Below are positions 33,505-40,796 of a stretch of DNA of 64,000 bases, in pieces. The notes beneath the pieces are model-generated. The model was not told the DNA's origin and searched no databases. It saw nothing but the letters and a program-made list of their open reading frames with translations. Position numbers and translations under genes: made by a program. This DNA comes from Actinoplanes sp. L3-i22. Its GTDB lineage: Bacteria; Actinomycetota; Actinomycetes; Mycobacteriales; Micromonosporaceae. The DNA is taken from NCBI RefSeq assembly GCF_019704555.1, contig NZ_AP024745.1, positions 1,186,501 to 1,250,500 of the forward strand, given 5' to 3'. Numbering within the stretch: the stretch's first letter is position 1; the number at the start of each line of letters is the position of its first letter.

Positions 33505-34242
33505 TCAATCGGAGCGCTGCATCGCCCGGACACCGATCAGCAATCCGAGAAGTCCCACCCCGGCGGCGGCGAGCACGCCGTAACCGGTGGCGGTGGACCA
33601 CACGTCGCCGTCGAACAGGGCACGTTCGGCGTTCACGACGTACGTCATGGGGTTGATGTCGGAAAGGAACCGCAACCACGCAGGACCGTTCTCGATCGGC
33701 AACAGCACCCCGGCGAGCAGCAACAACGGAAAGAGCAGGGTCTGCTGTACGGTCCAGAACAGCCACTCCTGGTTCTTCGAGGCCAGGGCGAGCGTGTACG
33801 ACAGCGCGCCCAGCCCGACGCAGAAACCGGCCAGTATCACCAGCCCGAGCAGCGCCCCCAGCGGATGCAGCCGGAACCCGAACGGCACGCAGACCGCCAC
33901 GATCAGCACCGCCTGGGCGAGCATCGGGACGATCTCCTTGAGCGCCCGCCCGATCAGCAGCGCGGGCCGGCGCAGCGGGGTGACCAGCATCCGCTCGTGC
34001 GAGCCGGACTGGATCTCGTAGAGCAGGTTCGAGCCGGTCATCGACGTGCCGAACAGACACGACATCACGATGATCCCGGGCACGAACCACTGCAGCGAGG
34101 TCTCGTCCGGCAGCAGCGGGGCGTACAGCGCCAGGAAGAACAGCGGCTGCACCATCGAGAAGACGATCGAGAACGGGCTGCGCAGCACCGGGCGCAGCTC
34201 CCGGCTGAAGACCACCCGGGTGTCCGTGACGAGGGAGCTCAT
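33505..34242 (-). CDS. ABC-2 type efflux permease, DrrB-like
   Basis: A 245-residue membrane protein with six predicted helices and the ABC-2 pattern (SPFSIVFSMVQPLFFLALY, FVPGIIVMSCLFGTSMTGSNLLYEIQSGSHERMLVTP, and the late LSDINPMTYVVNAERAL). It starts 2 nt after the ATPase gene on the same strand and forms the channel of a DrrAB-type exporter for drugs or lipids. Confidence 0.92.
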   Translation of the reverse strand: MSSLVTDTRVVFSRELRPVLRSPFSIVFSMVQPLFFLALYAPLLPDETSLQWFVPGIIVMSCLFGTSMTGSNLLYEIQSGSHERMLVTPLRRPALLIGRALKEIVPMLAQAVLIVAVCVPFGFRLHPLGALLGLVILAGFCVGLGALSYTLALASKNQEWLFWTVQQTLLFPLLLLAGVLLPIENGPAWLRFLSDINPMTYVVNAERALFDGDVWSTATGYGVLAAAGVGLLGLLIGVRAMQRSD

Positions 34243-34244
34243 GA

Positions 34245-35150
34245 TCAGGCCTCCGGGGTCTCTTCGCGCAGGCTGCGGCCGGTCAGGGTGAGGAAGACGT
34301 CGTCCAGGGTCGGCCGGATCACCTCGACCGTCTCCGGTCGCGTGTCGAGCAGGCTCAGCACCAGCCGGGGCCCGTCGTCCGTGGTGATCACCACCCGGGT
34401 GCCCTCCCTGGTCCCCTGCTGGACCCGGGCGGCCTCCGCCTCGGAGCCGAAGCCGAGGATCACCCGGTCACCCACGTGCTTGGTCTTGAGCCGGGCCGGG
34501 CTGTCGTCGGCGATGATCCGGCCGTGGTCGATCACGATCACCCGCTCGGCCATCGAGTCGGCCTCCTCCAGGTAGTGGGTGGTGAGCACGATCGTGGTGC
34601 CGTGCTCCCGGCGCAGGCGCAGGATGTGCTCCTGCAGGTTGGCGCGGTTCTGCGGATCGAGGCCGGTCGACGGCTCGTCGAGGAAGAGCAGCTCCGGGGC
34701 GTGGATCAGGCCCATCGCGATGTCCAGGCGGCGGCGCTGGCCGCCGGAGAGGGTGGAGACGGTCCGGTCGGCGACCTCGCCCAGGCCGAGCGAGTCGATC
34801 AGCTCGGCGGCGCGGGCCCGGGCCTGGCGGACCGGCAGGCCGTACGCCCGCCCCTGGCTGATCAGCTCGTCGCGCCCGCGCTGGCTGTGCCCGGCGCCGT
34901 TACCCTGCCCGATGTACCCGATCCGGCGCCGCACCTCGCGCTGCCGGGTGACCACGTCGAAGCCGGCCACCTCGGCGCTGCCGGCGGTCGGCGGGATCAG
35001 CGTGGTGAGCATGCGCAGCGTGGTGGACTTGCCGGCGCCGTTCGGGCCGAGCAGCGCGACCAGTTCGCCGTCCGCCACGTCGAGGGTGATGCCGTCGACC
35101 GCGGTAACGCTCTTGAACCGTTTCGTCAGTTCTCGCGTCGCAATCATCAT
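34245..35150 (-). CDS. ABC transporter ATP-binding protein, DrrA-like
   Basis: A 301-residue ATPase: Walker A GPNGAGKST (about 36-44), signature LSGGQRRRLDIAMG, Walker B LLFLDEPSTGLD and the switch His in TTHYLEEAD. A C-terminal extension of about 85 residues (GFGSEAEAARVQQ..., PTLDDVFLTLTGRSLREE) is typical of the DrrA daunorubicin-resistance group. The gene heads an operon with the DrrB-like permease and faces a WYL regulator across a 62-bp gap holding a perfect palindrome. Confidence 0.94.
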   Translation of the reverse strand: MMIATRELTKRFKSVTAVDGITLDVADGELVALLGPNGAGKSTTLRMLTTLIPPTAGSAEVAGFDVVTRQREVRRRIGYIGQGNGAGHSQRGRDELISQGRAYGLPVRQARARAAELIDSLGLGEVADRTVSTLSGGQRRRLDIAMGLIHAPELLFLDEPSTGLDPQNRANLQEHILRLRREHGTTIVLTTHYLEEADSMAERVIVIDHGRIIADDSPARLKTKHVGDRVILGFGSEAEAARVQQGTREGTRVVITTDDGPRLVLSLLDTRPETVEVIRPTLDDVFLTLTGRSLREETPEA

Positions 35151-35170
35151 GGCTCCGACGCTAGGGTTCG

Positions 35171-35193
35171 TTGCGGTCAGCTCCTGACCGCAA
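35171..35193. promoter_or_regulatory. Perfect palindromic operator between efflux operon and WYL regulator
   Basis: TTGCGGTCAG (35171-35180), CTC, then CTGACCGCAA (35184-35193): 10-bp arms with a 3-bp centre. It is centred between the two divergent starts, so a dimer bound here could control both promoters. Confidence 0.8.
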
Positions 35194-35212
35194 TCCGAGG
35201 GATTCTGGATCC

Positions 35213-36169
35213 ATGGCGAACACGAGTGCCCGGATGCTGCGGCTGTTGTCGCTGCTGCAGACCCACCGCTACTGGCCCGGCTCGGAGCTGGCCGAGCGCC
35301 TCGAGGTCTCCCCGCGCACCCTGCGCCGGGACGTGGACCGCCTGCGGGAGCTGGGCTATCCGGTGGACGCCGCGCGCGGGGTGGCCGGCGGCTACCAACT
35401 CCAGGCCGGTGCCGCGGTGCCGCCGCTGCTGCTCGACGACGAGGAGGCGGTGGCGATCGCGGTCGGGCTGCGCAGCGCCGCCGCCGGGGCGGTCGCCGGG
35501 TTCGAGGAGACGTCGGTGCGGGCGCTGGCCAAGGTCATCCAGCTGCTCCCGCCGCGGCTGCGCCGCCGGATCGACGCGCTGCAGGCGGTGACCAGCCCGG
35601 GCGTCTTCGGCGGCGGGCCGGTGCTGGACGCCGGGGTGCTGACCACGATCGCGCTGGCCACCCGGGCCGAGGAACGGCTGCGCTTCGGCTACACCCCGCG
35701 CACCGGCGACGTCTCGCGGCGGCACGTCGAGCCGCACCGCCTCGTCCCGCTCGGCCGGAAGTGGTACCTGCTGGCCTGGGATCTCGACCGGGCCGACTGG
35801 CGCAACTTCCGGGTGGACCGGATCGCCGAGCCGGCGCTGACCGGGGCCCGCTTCCGGCCGCGGGAGATCCCCGGCGGCGACCCGGTGGCCTGGCTGCGGT
35901 CCCGGATAAGAGCCATTCCCAATCGGTACGAGGTGTCCGTGCTGATCGAGGCGACCCCGGCGGCGATCGGCGCGTCGACCGGCCACTGGGGGCAGATCGA
36001 GGTGCTCGGGGAGGGGCACTGTCGACTTCGGATGAACGTCGACGACCTCGGCTGGCCGGTCATGGTGCTCGGCGTGCTGGGCGCCCCGTTCACCATCGAA
36101 GCCCCGCCTGAGCTGCGCGAACGGGCGCGCGCGGCGGGCGAGACCCTGCTGCGCGCGACAACCGTCTGA
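35213..36169 (+). CDS. WYL-domain (YafY-type) transcriptional regulator
   Basis: A 318-residue regulator. An N-terminal winged helix (ARMLRLLSLLQTHRYWPGSELAERLEVSPRTLRRDVDRLRELGYPV) is followed by a WYL domain (about 140-215; HRLVPLGRKWYLLAWDLDRADWRNFRVDRI, with WYL as K-W-Y-L) and a C-terminal WCX-like domain. WYL domains bind nucleic-acid or other ligands. The ATG at 35213 is preceded by the palindrome at 35171-35193, and the gene is divergent from the DrrAB-type exporter, its probable target. Confidence 0.92.
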   Translation: MANTSARMLRLLSLLQTHRYWPGSELAERLEVSPRTLRRDVDRLRELGYPVDAARGVAGGYQLQAGAAVPPLLLDDEEAVAIAVGLRSAAAGAVAGFEETSVRALAKVIQLLPPRLRRRIDALQAVTSPGVFGGGPVLDAGVLTTIALATRAEERLRFGYTPRTGDVSRRHVEPHRLVPLGRKWYLLAWDLDRADWRNFRVDRIAEPALTGARFRPREIPGGDPVAWLRSRIRAIPNRYEVSVLIEATPAAIGASTGHWGQIEVLGEGHCRLRMNVDDLGWPVMVLGVLGAPFTIEAPPELRERARAAGETLLRATTV

Positions 36170-36175
36170 TCTGGA

Positions 36176-36204
36176 CGGACCGACGCCCCCGTGGCGTCGG
36201 TCCG
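36176..36204. terminator. Bidirectional hairpin terminator
   Basis: Perfect 12-bp arms CGGACCGACGCC (36176-36187) and GGCGTCGGTCCG (36193-36204) with a 5-nt loop, 7 bp after the WYL gene and before the convergent membrane-protein gene. No T-tract follows. Confidence 0.7.
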
Positions 36205-36276
36205 CATCAATGAAGGTAGTCCCCGGGTGCGACACTTTTCCGTCACGTTTAAGCCACTGCTTATATCAAAACCCGA

Positions 36277-37266
36277 TTATTCGGTACGGCGTACCGACCG
36301 CGCGAGCCGAAGCACCTGATCGGCCGTGAACGATCGCGGGGCCATCAGCCGGAACGCCGACCCGTCGGGCAACCGGCCGCCGTTGACGACCCAGATCTCC
36401 GCCGCGCGGTCCAGAGTGGCCGGGCTGCCGTTGATCGTCACGGGCGTGGTCTCCGCCAGCCCCGAGGTCTCGCCGGTCTCGTCGCCGGCCGGGGTGGACC
36501 ACCACTGAAGGTGCACCTGCTGATCGAGGTGGGCCGGGTCGGCGTAGGAGAGCAGGGCGGAGCCCTTGAAGCCGGCCAGCGTCCAGCCCTCCGGGATCAG
36601 CCCGAGCGTCGCCTCGAAGCCCAGCGACTGCCGCTTCGCCCGCACCGTCGTCGCCATCCGGATGACCTCGTCCTCGGTGGCCGGGCGCCCGTTGGTGCCG
36701 ATGGTGAGCCAGACCCCGGCGGCGTATTCCCAGGTCAGCTCGACCGAGTCGACGTCCTGGCCGGGGATCGACAGGATCCGGCCGGGGTGCCCGTCCACCT
36801 TGACGGCGCGTTGACCCGGCGTATCGCCCGGGTCGGCCCGGCCGGTCCGCAGGCTCATGCTCTTCTCCGGGGTGCCAACCTGGTAGACCGCGGTGATCGG
36901 ACCACCCGGGCCGGCGGTGAAGACCGGGTCGCCCAGGCCGGGGATCTCGTAGTCGAACTCCGGAGCGGTCGCGGCGACCAGCCGCACCGTTGCGAGGGCC
37001 GAGGCGCCGGCCCGGGTCGGCGGGGGTGAGGGGACCCGGCCGCCCGGGACGGCGGCGAGCGCGATCATCACGGCGGTCACCGCGGCGGCGGCGAAACCGA
37101 GGCCGGCCGCGGCGGGGATGAGCCAGGGCGGGCGCCGCGGGACCTTGCGCTGTCCGGTACCCGCGATCTCGGCGGTCAGGGCGGCGCGGGCGGTGCTCGA
37201 CGTCGCGGCCGACAGCTCGGGCGCATCGGGGCCGTACCGGTTGAGAAGGTCCAGGTCGTCGGTCAT
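36277..37266 (-). CDS. Membrane protein paired with ECF sigma factor (possible anti-sigma role)
   Basis: A 329-residue protein with a 45-residue cytoplasmic N-terminus, one membrane helix (PWLIPAAAGLGFAAAAVTAVMIALAAV, about 47-73) and a large extracytoplasmic domain. It overlaps the 3' end of the sigma-factor gene (ATGA), the usual arrangement for a sigma/anti-sigma pair, but the zinc anti-sigma motif H-x3-C-x2-C is absent. It resembles the CU044_5270-type proteins found beside such sigma factors. Function as a regulator is inferred only from position and topology. Confidence 0.75.
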   Translation of the reverse strand: MTDDLDLLNRYGPDAPELSAATSSTARAALTAEIAGTGQRKVPRRPPWLIPAAAGLGFAAAAVTAVMIALAAVPGGRVPSPPPTRAGASALATVRLVAATAPEFDYEIPGLGDPVFTAGPGGPITAVYQVGTPEKSMSLRTGRADPGDTPGQRAVKVDGHPGRILSIPGQDVDSVELTWEYAAGVWLTIGTNGRPATEDEVIRMATTVRAKRQSLGFEATLGLIPEGWTLAGFKGSALLSYADPAHLDQQVHLQWWSTPAGDETGETSGLAETTPVTINGSPATLDRAAEIWVVNGGRLPDGSAFRLMAPRSFTADQVLRLARSVRRTE

Positions 37267-37832
37267 TTCTCCACCTCCGTAGGGGTGTGGCCGAGGGCAG
37301 CGCGGGTCTGCCGGCGGGCGCGGTTGATCCGGGAGCGGACGGTGCCGATCGGGATGGCCAGGGTCGCGGCGATCTCCGCGTACGAGAGTTGTCCCCACGC
37401 CAGCAGCAGGAGCGCGTCGCGGTCGGCGGCCTTGAGTTTCGCCAGCGCCGCGGCCAGTTCCGCCCGGATGGCCCGGGCGTCGAGACGGTCCTCGGCCCCC
37501 TCCGGATCGGGCGGCGGATCCTGCTGTCCGGCCGCCCGGGCCAGTGCCCGGTAGCGGCGCTCCTCCTGACGAACGTGCCGGTGCAGGACGTTCGTGGCGA
37601 TCCCGAGCAACCACGGACGTACCTCCAGCCGCAGCGGCTGATAGTCGGCGCGCCGGCGGAACGCGATCAGGAACGTCTCGGCCAGCAGGTCGTCGGCGGG
37701 CGGGCCGATCCGGCGGGCCAGGTAGCGGTGCACGGTCACCGCGTGCCGGTCGAAGAGCGGTGCGAACCGCTCCGGATCACCGACCGACTCGCGGATCAGC
37801 ACGCCGTCCTCGATGTGCAGTTGGTCGTTCAC
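37263..37832 (-). CDS. ECF-type RNA polymerase sigma factor
   Basis: A 189-residue sigma factor. Region 2 is FAPLFDRHAVTVHRYLARRIG...DDLLAETFLIAFRRRADY (about 24-65, promoter -10 recognition) and region 4 is LKAADRDALLLLAWGQLSYAEIAATLAIPIGTVRSRINRARRQ (about 130-172, -35 recognition). It starts at a GTG at 37832; the frame is open for more than 4 kb upstream only as an antisense shadow of other genes. It is coupled to the downstream membrane protein. Confidence 0.9.
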   Translation of the reverse strand: MNDQLHIEDGVLIRESVGDPERFAPLFDRHAVTVHRYLARRIGPPADDLLAETFLIAFRRRADYQPLRLEVRPWLLGIATNVLHRHVRQEERRYRALARAAGQQDPPPDPEGAEDRLDARAIRAELAAALAKLKAADRDALLLLAWGQLSYAEIAATLAIPIGTVRSRINRARRQTRAALGHTPTEVEK

Positions 37833-37907
37833 AACCGTTGATGCCCGGTCGCCGCGATTCGGTTCACGGCCGGATTCTTGTCGGGGGGTGCCACCAGAAT
37901 GGCGGGC

Positions 37908-38750
37908 ATGACGACACTCGGAGCGATCTTTACCCCGAACAACCCGCCGGAGCGGCTGCTCGGCGTGGCCCGGGCGGCGGACGAGGCCGGGCTCGGCGAG
38001 CTCTGGCTCTGGGAGGACTGCTTCCTGAACAGTGGCGTCGCCGCCGCGTCGGCCGCGCTCGCGGTGACCGGGCGGCTCCGGGTCGGCATCGGGATCATGC
38101 CGGTGCCGTTCCGGAACGCGGCGCTCTGCGCGATGGAGATCGCCACCCTCGGCCGGCTCTTCGGTGACCGGGCGATCGCCGGCGTCGGCCACGGCGTGCA
38201 GGAGTGGATGGCCCAGGTCGGTGCCCGCCCGGCGTCCCCGCTGACCCTGCTCCGGGAGTATGCGACAGCCGTGCGCGCCCTGCTGCACGGCGAGACGGTG
38301 ACCACCGCGGGGCGCTACGTGCGGCTCGACAAGGTGACGCTGGACTGGCCGCCGGTCGTCGCGCCGCCGCTGCTGATCGGGGCGACCGGGCCGAAGACGC
38401 TGGCCCTGTCCGGCGAGGTGGGTGACGGGACGATCCTGACCGGGGCGACCACGGTCGCCGGGGTCGCCGAGGCGAAACGGCTGATCGCGGTGGACGGCCC
38501 GCACGAGATCGTGGTGTTCGTGGCGGCGGCGTTCGGGCCGGGCGCGCGGGAACTTCTGCGGGTCCACCGCGAGCAGAGCGGGCCGGACGAGCCGGGCGTG
38601 GCCGGCGACGCGGCGGAGATCGCGGAGGTGGTGCGGGCCTACGCGGCGGCCGGCGCCACCAAGGTCATCCTCCAGCCGATGCGCGGTGAGCCCGACCCGG
38701 AGAGCTATGTCCGCTTCGTCGCCGAGGAGGTGCAGCCCCTGATCGCCTGA
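37908..38750 (+). CDS. LLM-class F420/flavin-dependent oxidoreductase
   Basis: A protein of about 280 residues with the luciferase-like TIM barrel: GAIFTPNNPPERLLGVARAADEAGLGELWLWEDC near the N-terminus, GVGHGVQEWMAQVGARPASP and PPLLIGATGPKTLALSGEVGDGTIL. In actinobacteria most such proteins use F420H2. Substrate unknown. ATG codons at 37899 and 37908 are both possible; the second gives the family's normal N-terminus. The last 46 bp overlap the convergent acetyltransferase gene. Confidence 0.88.
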   Translation: MTTLGAIFTPNNPPERLLGVARAADEAGLGELWLWEDCFLNSGVAAASAALAVTGRLRVGIGIMPVPFRNAALCAMEIATLGRLFGDRAIAGVGHGVQEWMAQVGARPASPLTLLREYATAVRALLHGETVTTAGRYVRLDKVTLDWPPVVAPPLLIGATGPKTLALSGEVGDGTILTGATTVAGVAEAKRLIAVDGPHEIVVFVAAAFGPGARELLRVHREQSGPDEPGVAGDAAEIAEVVRAYAAAGATKVILQPMRGEPDPESYVRFVAEEVQPLIA

Positions 38751-39280
38751 CCCAGTTTGCGCTGGCGGATGTGGTCGTCGTGCCACTCGGCGCCGACCAG
38801 GAAGCGCTTGACGCCGACGATGTCGAAGCCGTGCTTGGTGTAGAAGCGGGCGGCCCGGGCGTTCTGCTGGTTCACGCCGAGCCAGCAGGTCTCCGCGCCG
38901 GTCGCGGCGGCCTCGGCCAGGGTCGCGGTCATCAGCGCGTGGGCCGCGCCGGAGCCGTGCCGTTCGGCGAGGAGGTAGAACTTGCTCAGCTCGACGCTGG
39001 TGGTCGCGTCCACGACGGCGGCCACGTCCGGGTCCGCGATCGGGCCGCGGACCAGCATCGAATAGCCCACCGGCCGGTCGTCGTCGTGGGCCAGCAGCAG
39101 GATCCGGCCCGGGTCGGCCAGGTAGCCGGCGAACCGTTCGGCGGACAGGTTCGTGGCGATGAATGCGGTTATATCGGCCTCTGTCGTGCCCGGTGGGCAG
39201 GCTAATCCAAAAGTAAGTGTCGCCAGAGCGTGTAAAGGTTGCTCGTCGCCATGGGTGGCATGACGCACAGTTATCCCCAT
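38705..39280 (-). CDS. GNAT-family N-acetyltransferase
   Basis: A 191-residue acetyltransferase: VELSKFYLLAERHGSGAAHALM (about 108-130) contains the acetyl-CoA loop R-H-G-S-G-A, followed by CWLGVNQQNARAARFYTKHGFDIVG (motif B). The ATG at 39280 begins the family-like MGITVRHATHGDE; a longer frame to 39427 crosses the hexosaminidase start. It is divergent from the GH20 gene (25 bp gap) and overlaps the LLM gene at its 3' end. Confidence 0.88.
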   Translation of the reverse strand: MGITVRHATHGDEQPLHALATLTFGLACPPGTTEADITAFIATNLSAERFAGYLADPGRILLLAHDDDRPVGYSMLVRGPIADPDVAAVVDATTSVELSKFYLLAERHGSGAAHALMTATLAEAAATGAETCWLGVNQQNARAARFYTKHGFDIVGVKRFLVGAEWHDDHIRQRKLGQAIRGCTSSATKRT

Positions 39281-39305
39281 AGCGAAACAGTTTAGAGTCT
39301 TCAGA

Positions 39306-40691
39306 GTGCGCTCTCTGACGAAGCGGCTCGGCGATGTCATTCCGCTGCCGGCCCTGGTTGTTCCGGAACCGGCCGTGACCTTCACGATCACCCCCGAGGC
39401 CCTGTCGCGTGCCGGTGAGCCGGACAACGCCGAGGTCCGTGTCGAGTTGACCGATGCGGACGGGCTGGGTGCCGAGGGTTACCGGCTGGAGATCACCGCG
39501 GCCGGGGTGACCCTGCGTGCCGCCGAGCCGGCCGGGGTGTTCTGGGGGGTGCAGACGCTGCGGCAGCTGGCCGCCGGGGACGGGGTGCTGCCCGGCGGGG
39601 TGATCGAGGACCGGCCGCGGTTCGCCTACCGGGCCGCGATGATCGACCTGGCCCGGCACTTCTTCACCGTCGACGAGATCAAGGCGCACCTCGACCTGCT
39701 CGTCGGGTTCAAGATCAATCACCTGCACCTGCACCTCACCGACGACCAGGGCTGGCGCCTGGAGATCCCGGGCTGGCCGCGGCTCACCGAGGTCGGCGGC
39801 GGTCCCGGCACCGGCTGCGACGGCGCGGGGCCGGGCTTCCTGACCCTGGCCGACTACGCCGAGGTGGTGGCGTACGCCGCCGACCGGTTCGTCACCGTGG
39901 TTCCGGAGATCGACATGCCCGGGCACGTGAACGCGGCGCTGGTGGCGTACCCGGAGCTGACCGCGGACGGGCAGCCGGTCGCGCCGCGCGTCGACGCCGA
40001 GGTCGGGTACAGCTCGCTGGTGGCCGGCAAGGAGGAGACGTACGCCTTCGTCGAGGCCGTGCTGAAGACGGTCGCCGACGCGACGCCCGGGCCGTACTTG
40101 CACATCGGCGGCGACGAGTGCCTGAACACCTCGCCCGAGGACTACCGCGCGTTCCTGTCCCGGGTGCTGCCGCTGCCCGGGAAGTACGGCAAGCGGGCCA
40201 TCGGCTGGCACGAGATCGCCGCGGCCGACCTGCCCGAGGGCACGGTCGTGCAGTACTGGCGCCCCGAGGAGCAGGACGCGAACGTCAACGCCGCGGCCTC
40301 CGCCGGGCGCGCCGTGATCATGTCGCCGGCCGACCGGACCTACCTGGACATGAAGTACGACGCGGACACCCCGCTCGGCCTGGACTGGGCCGGCCTGGTG
40401 CCGGTCCGGCGGGCGTACGACTGGGACCCGGCCGCCCGGCTGCCCGGCGTGACCGAGGAGGCCCTGCTCGGCGTCGCCGCGCCGCTCTGGTCGGAGACCC
40501 TGCGCAGCGTCGCCGATGTGCAGTTCCTGACGTTCCCCCGACTGCCGGCGGTGGCCGAGGTCGGCTGGAGCCGGCAGGACGCGCGGGACTGGGAGTCGTT
40601 CCGGGAGCGGGTGGCGCTGTTCGGGCCGCGCTGGGCGGCGGCCGGGGTCGCGTACTTCCGCGCGCCCGAGATCGACTGGCCGGCGAACTGA
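39306..40691 (+). CDS. GH20 beta-N-acetylhexosaminidase
   Basis: A 461-residue glycosidase without a signal peptide. A short N-terminal GH20b domain precedes the TIM barrel (FAYRAAMIDLARHFFTVDEIKAHLDLL, HLHLTDDQGWRLEI, PEIDMPGH). The catalytic pair is Asp270-Glu271 in HIGGDE, acting by substrate-assisted catalysis on terminal GlcNAc/GalNAc. The GTG start at 39306 lies 25 bp from the divergent GNAT start. A cytosolic role in chitin or peptidoglycan aminosugar recovery is likely. Confidence 0.92.
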   Translation: MRSLTKRLGDVIPLPALVVPEPAVTFTITPEALSRAGEPDNAEVRVELTDADGLGAEGYRLEITAAGVTLRAAEPAGVFWGVQTLRQLAAGDGVLPGGVIEDRPRFAYRAAMIDLARHFFTVDEIKAHLDLLVGFKINHLHLHLTDDQGWRLEIPGWPRLTEVGGGPGTGCDGAGPGFLTLADYAEVVAYAADRFVTVVPEIDMPGHVNAALVAYPELTADGQPVAPRVDAEVGYSSLVAGKEETYAFVEAVLKTVADATPGPYLHIGGDECLNTSPEDYRAFLSRVLPLPGKYGKRAIGWHEIAAADLPEGTVVQYWRPEEQDANVNAAASAGRAVIMSPADRTYLDMKYDADTPLGLDWAGLVPVRRAYDWDPAARLPGVTEEALLGVAAPLWSETLRSVADVQFLTFPRLPAVAEVGWSRQDARDWESFRERVALFGPRWAAAGVAYFRAPEIDWPAN

Positions 40692-40796
40692 TCGACCGGG
40701 GCGTCCCACCCGTACTTCCGGCCACACGCCTGTGGCGTCACCCGATAGGAGGGACGTCCTAGGCTGGGGCCGATTTTGGGGTGGGAGGAGAGCGGC

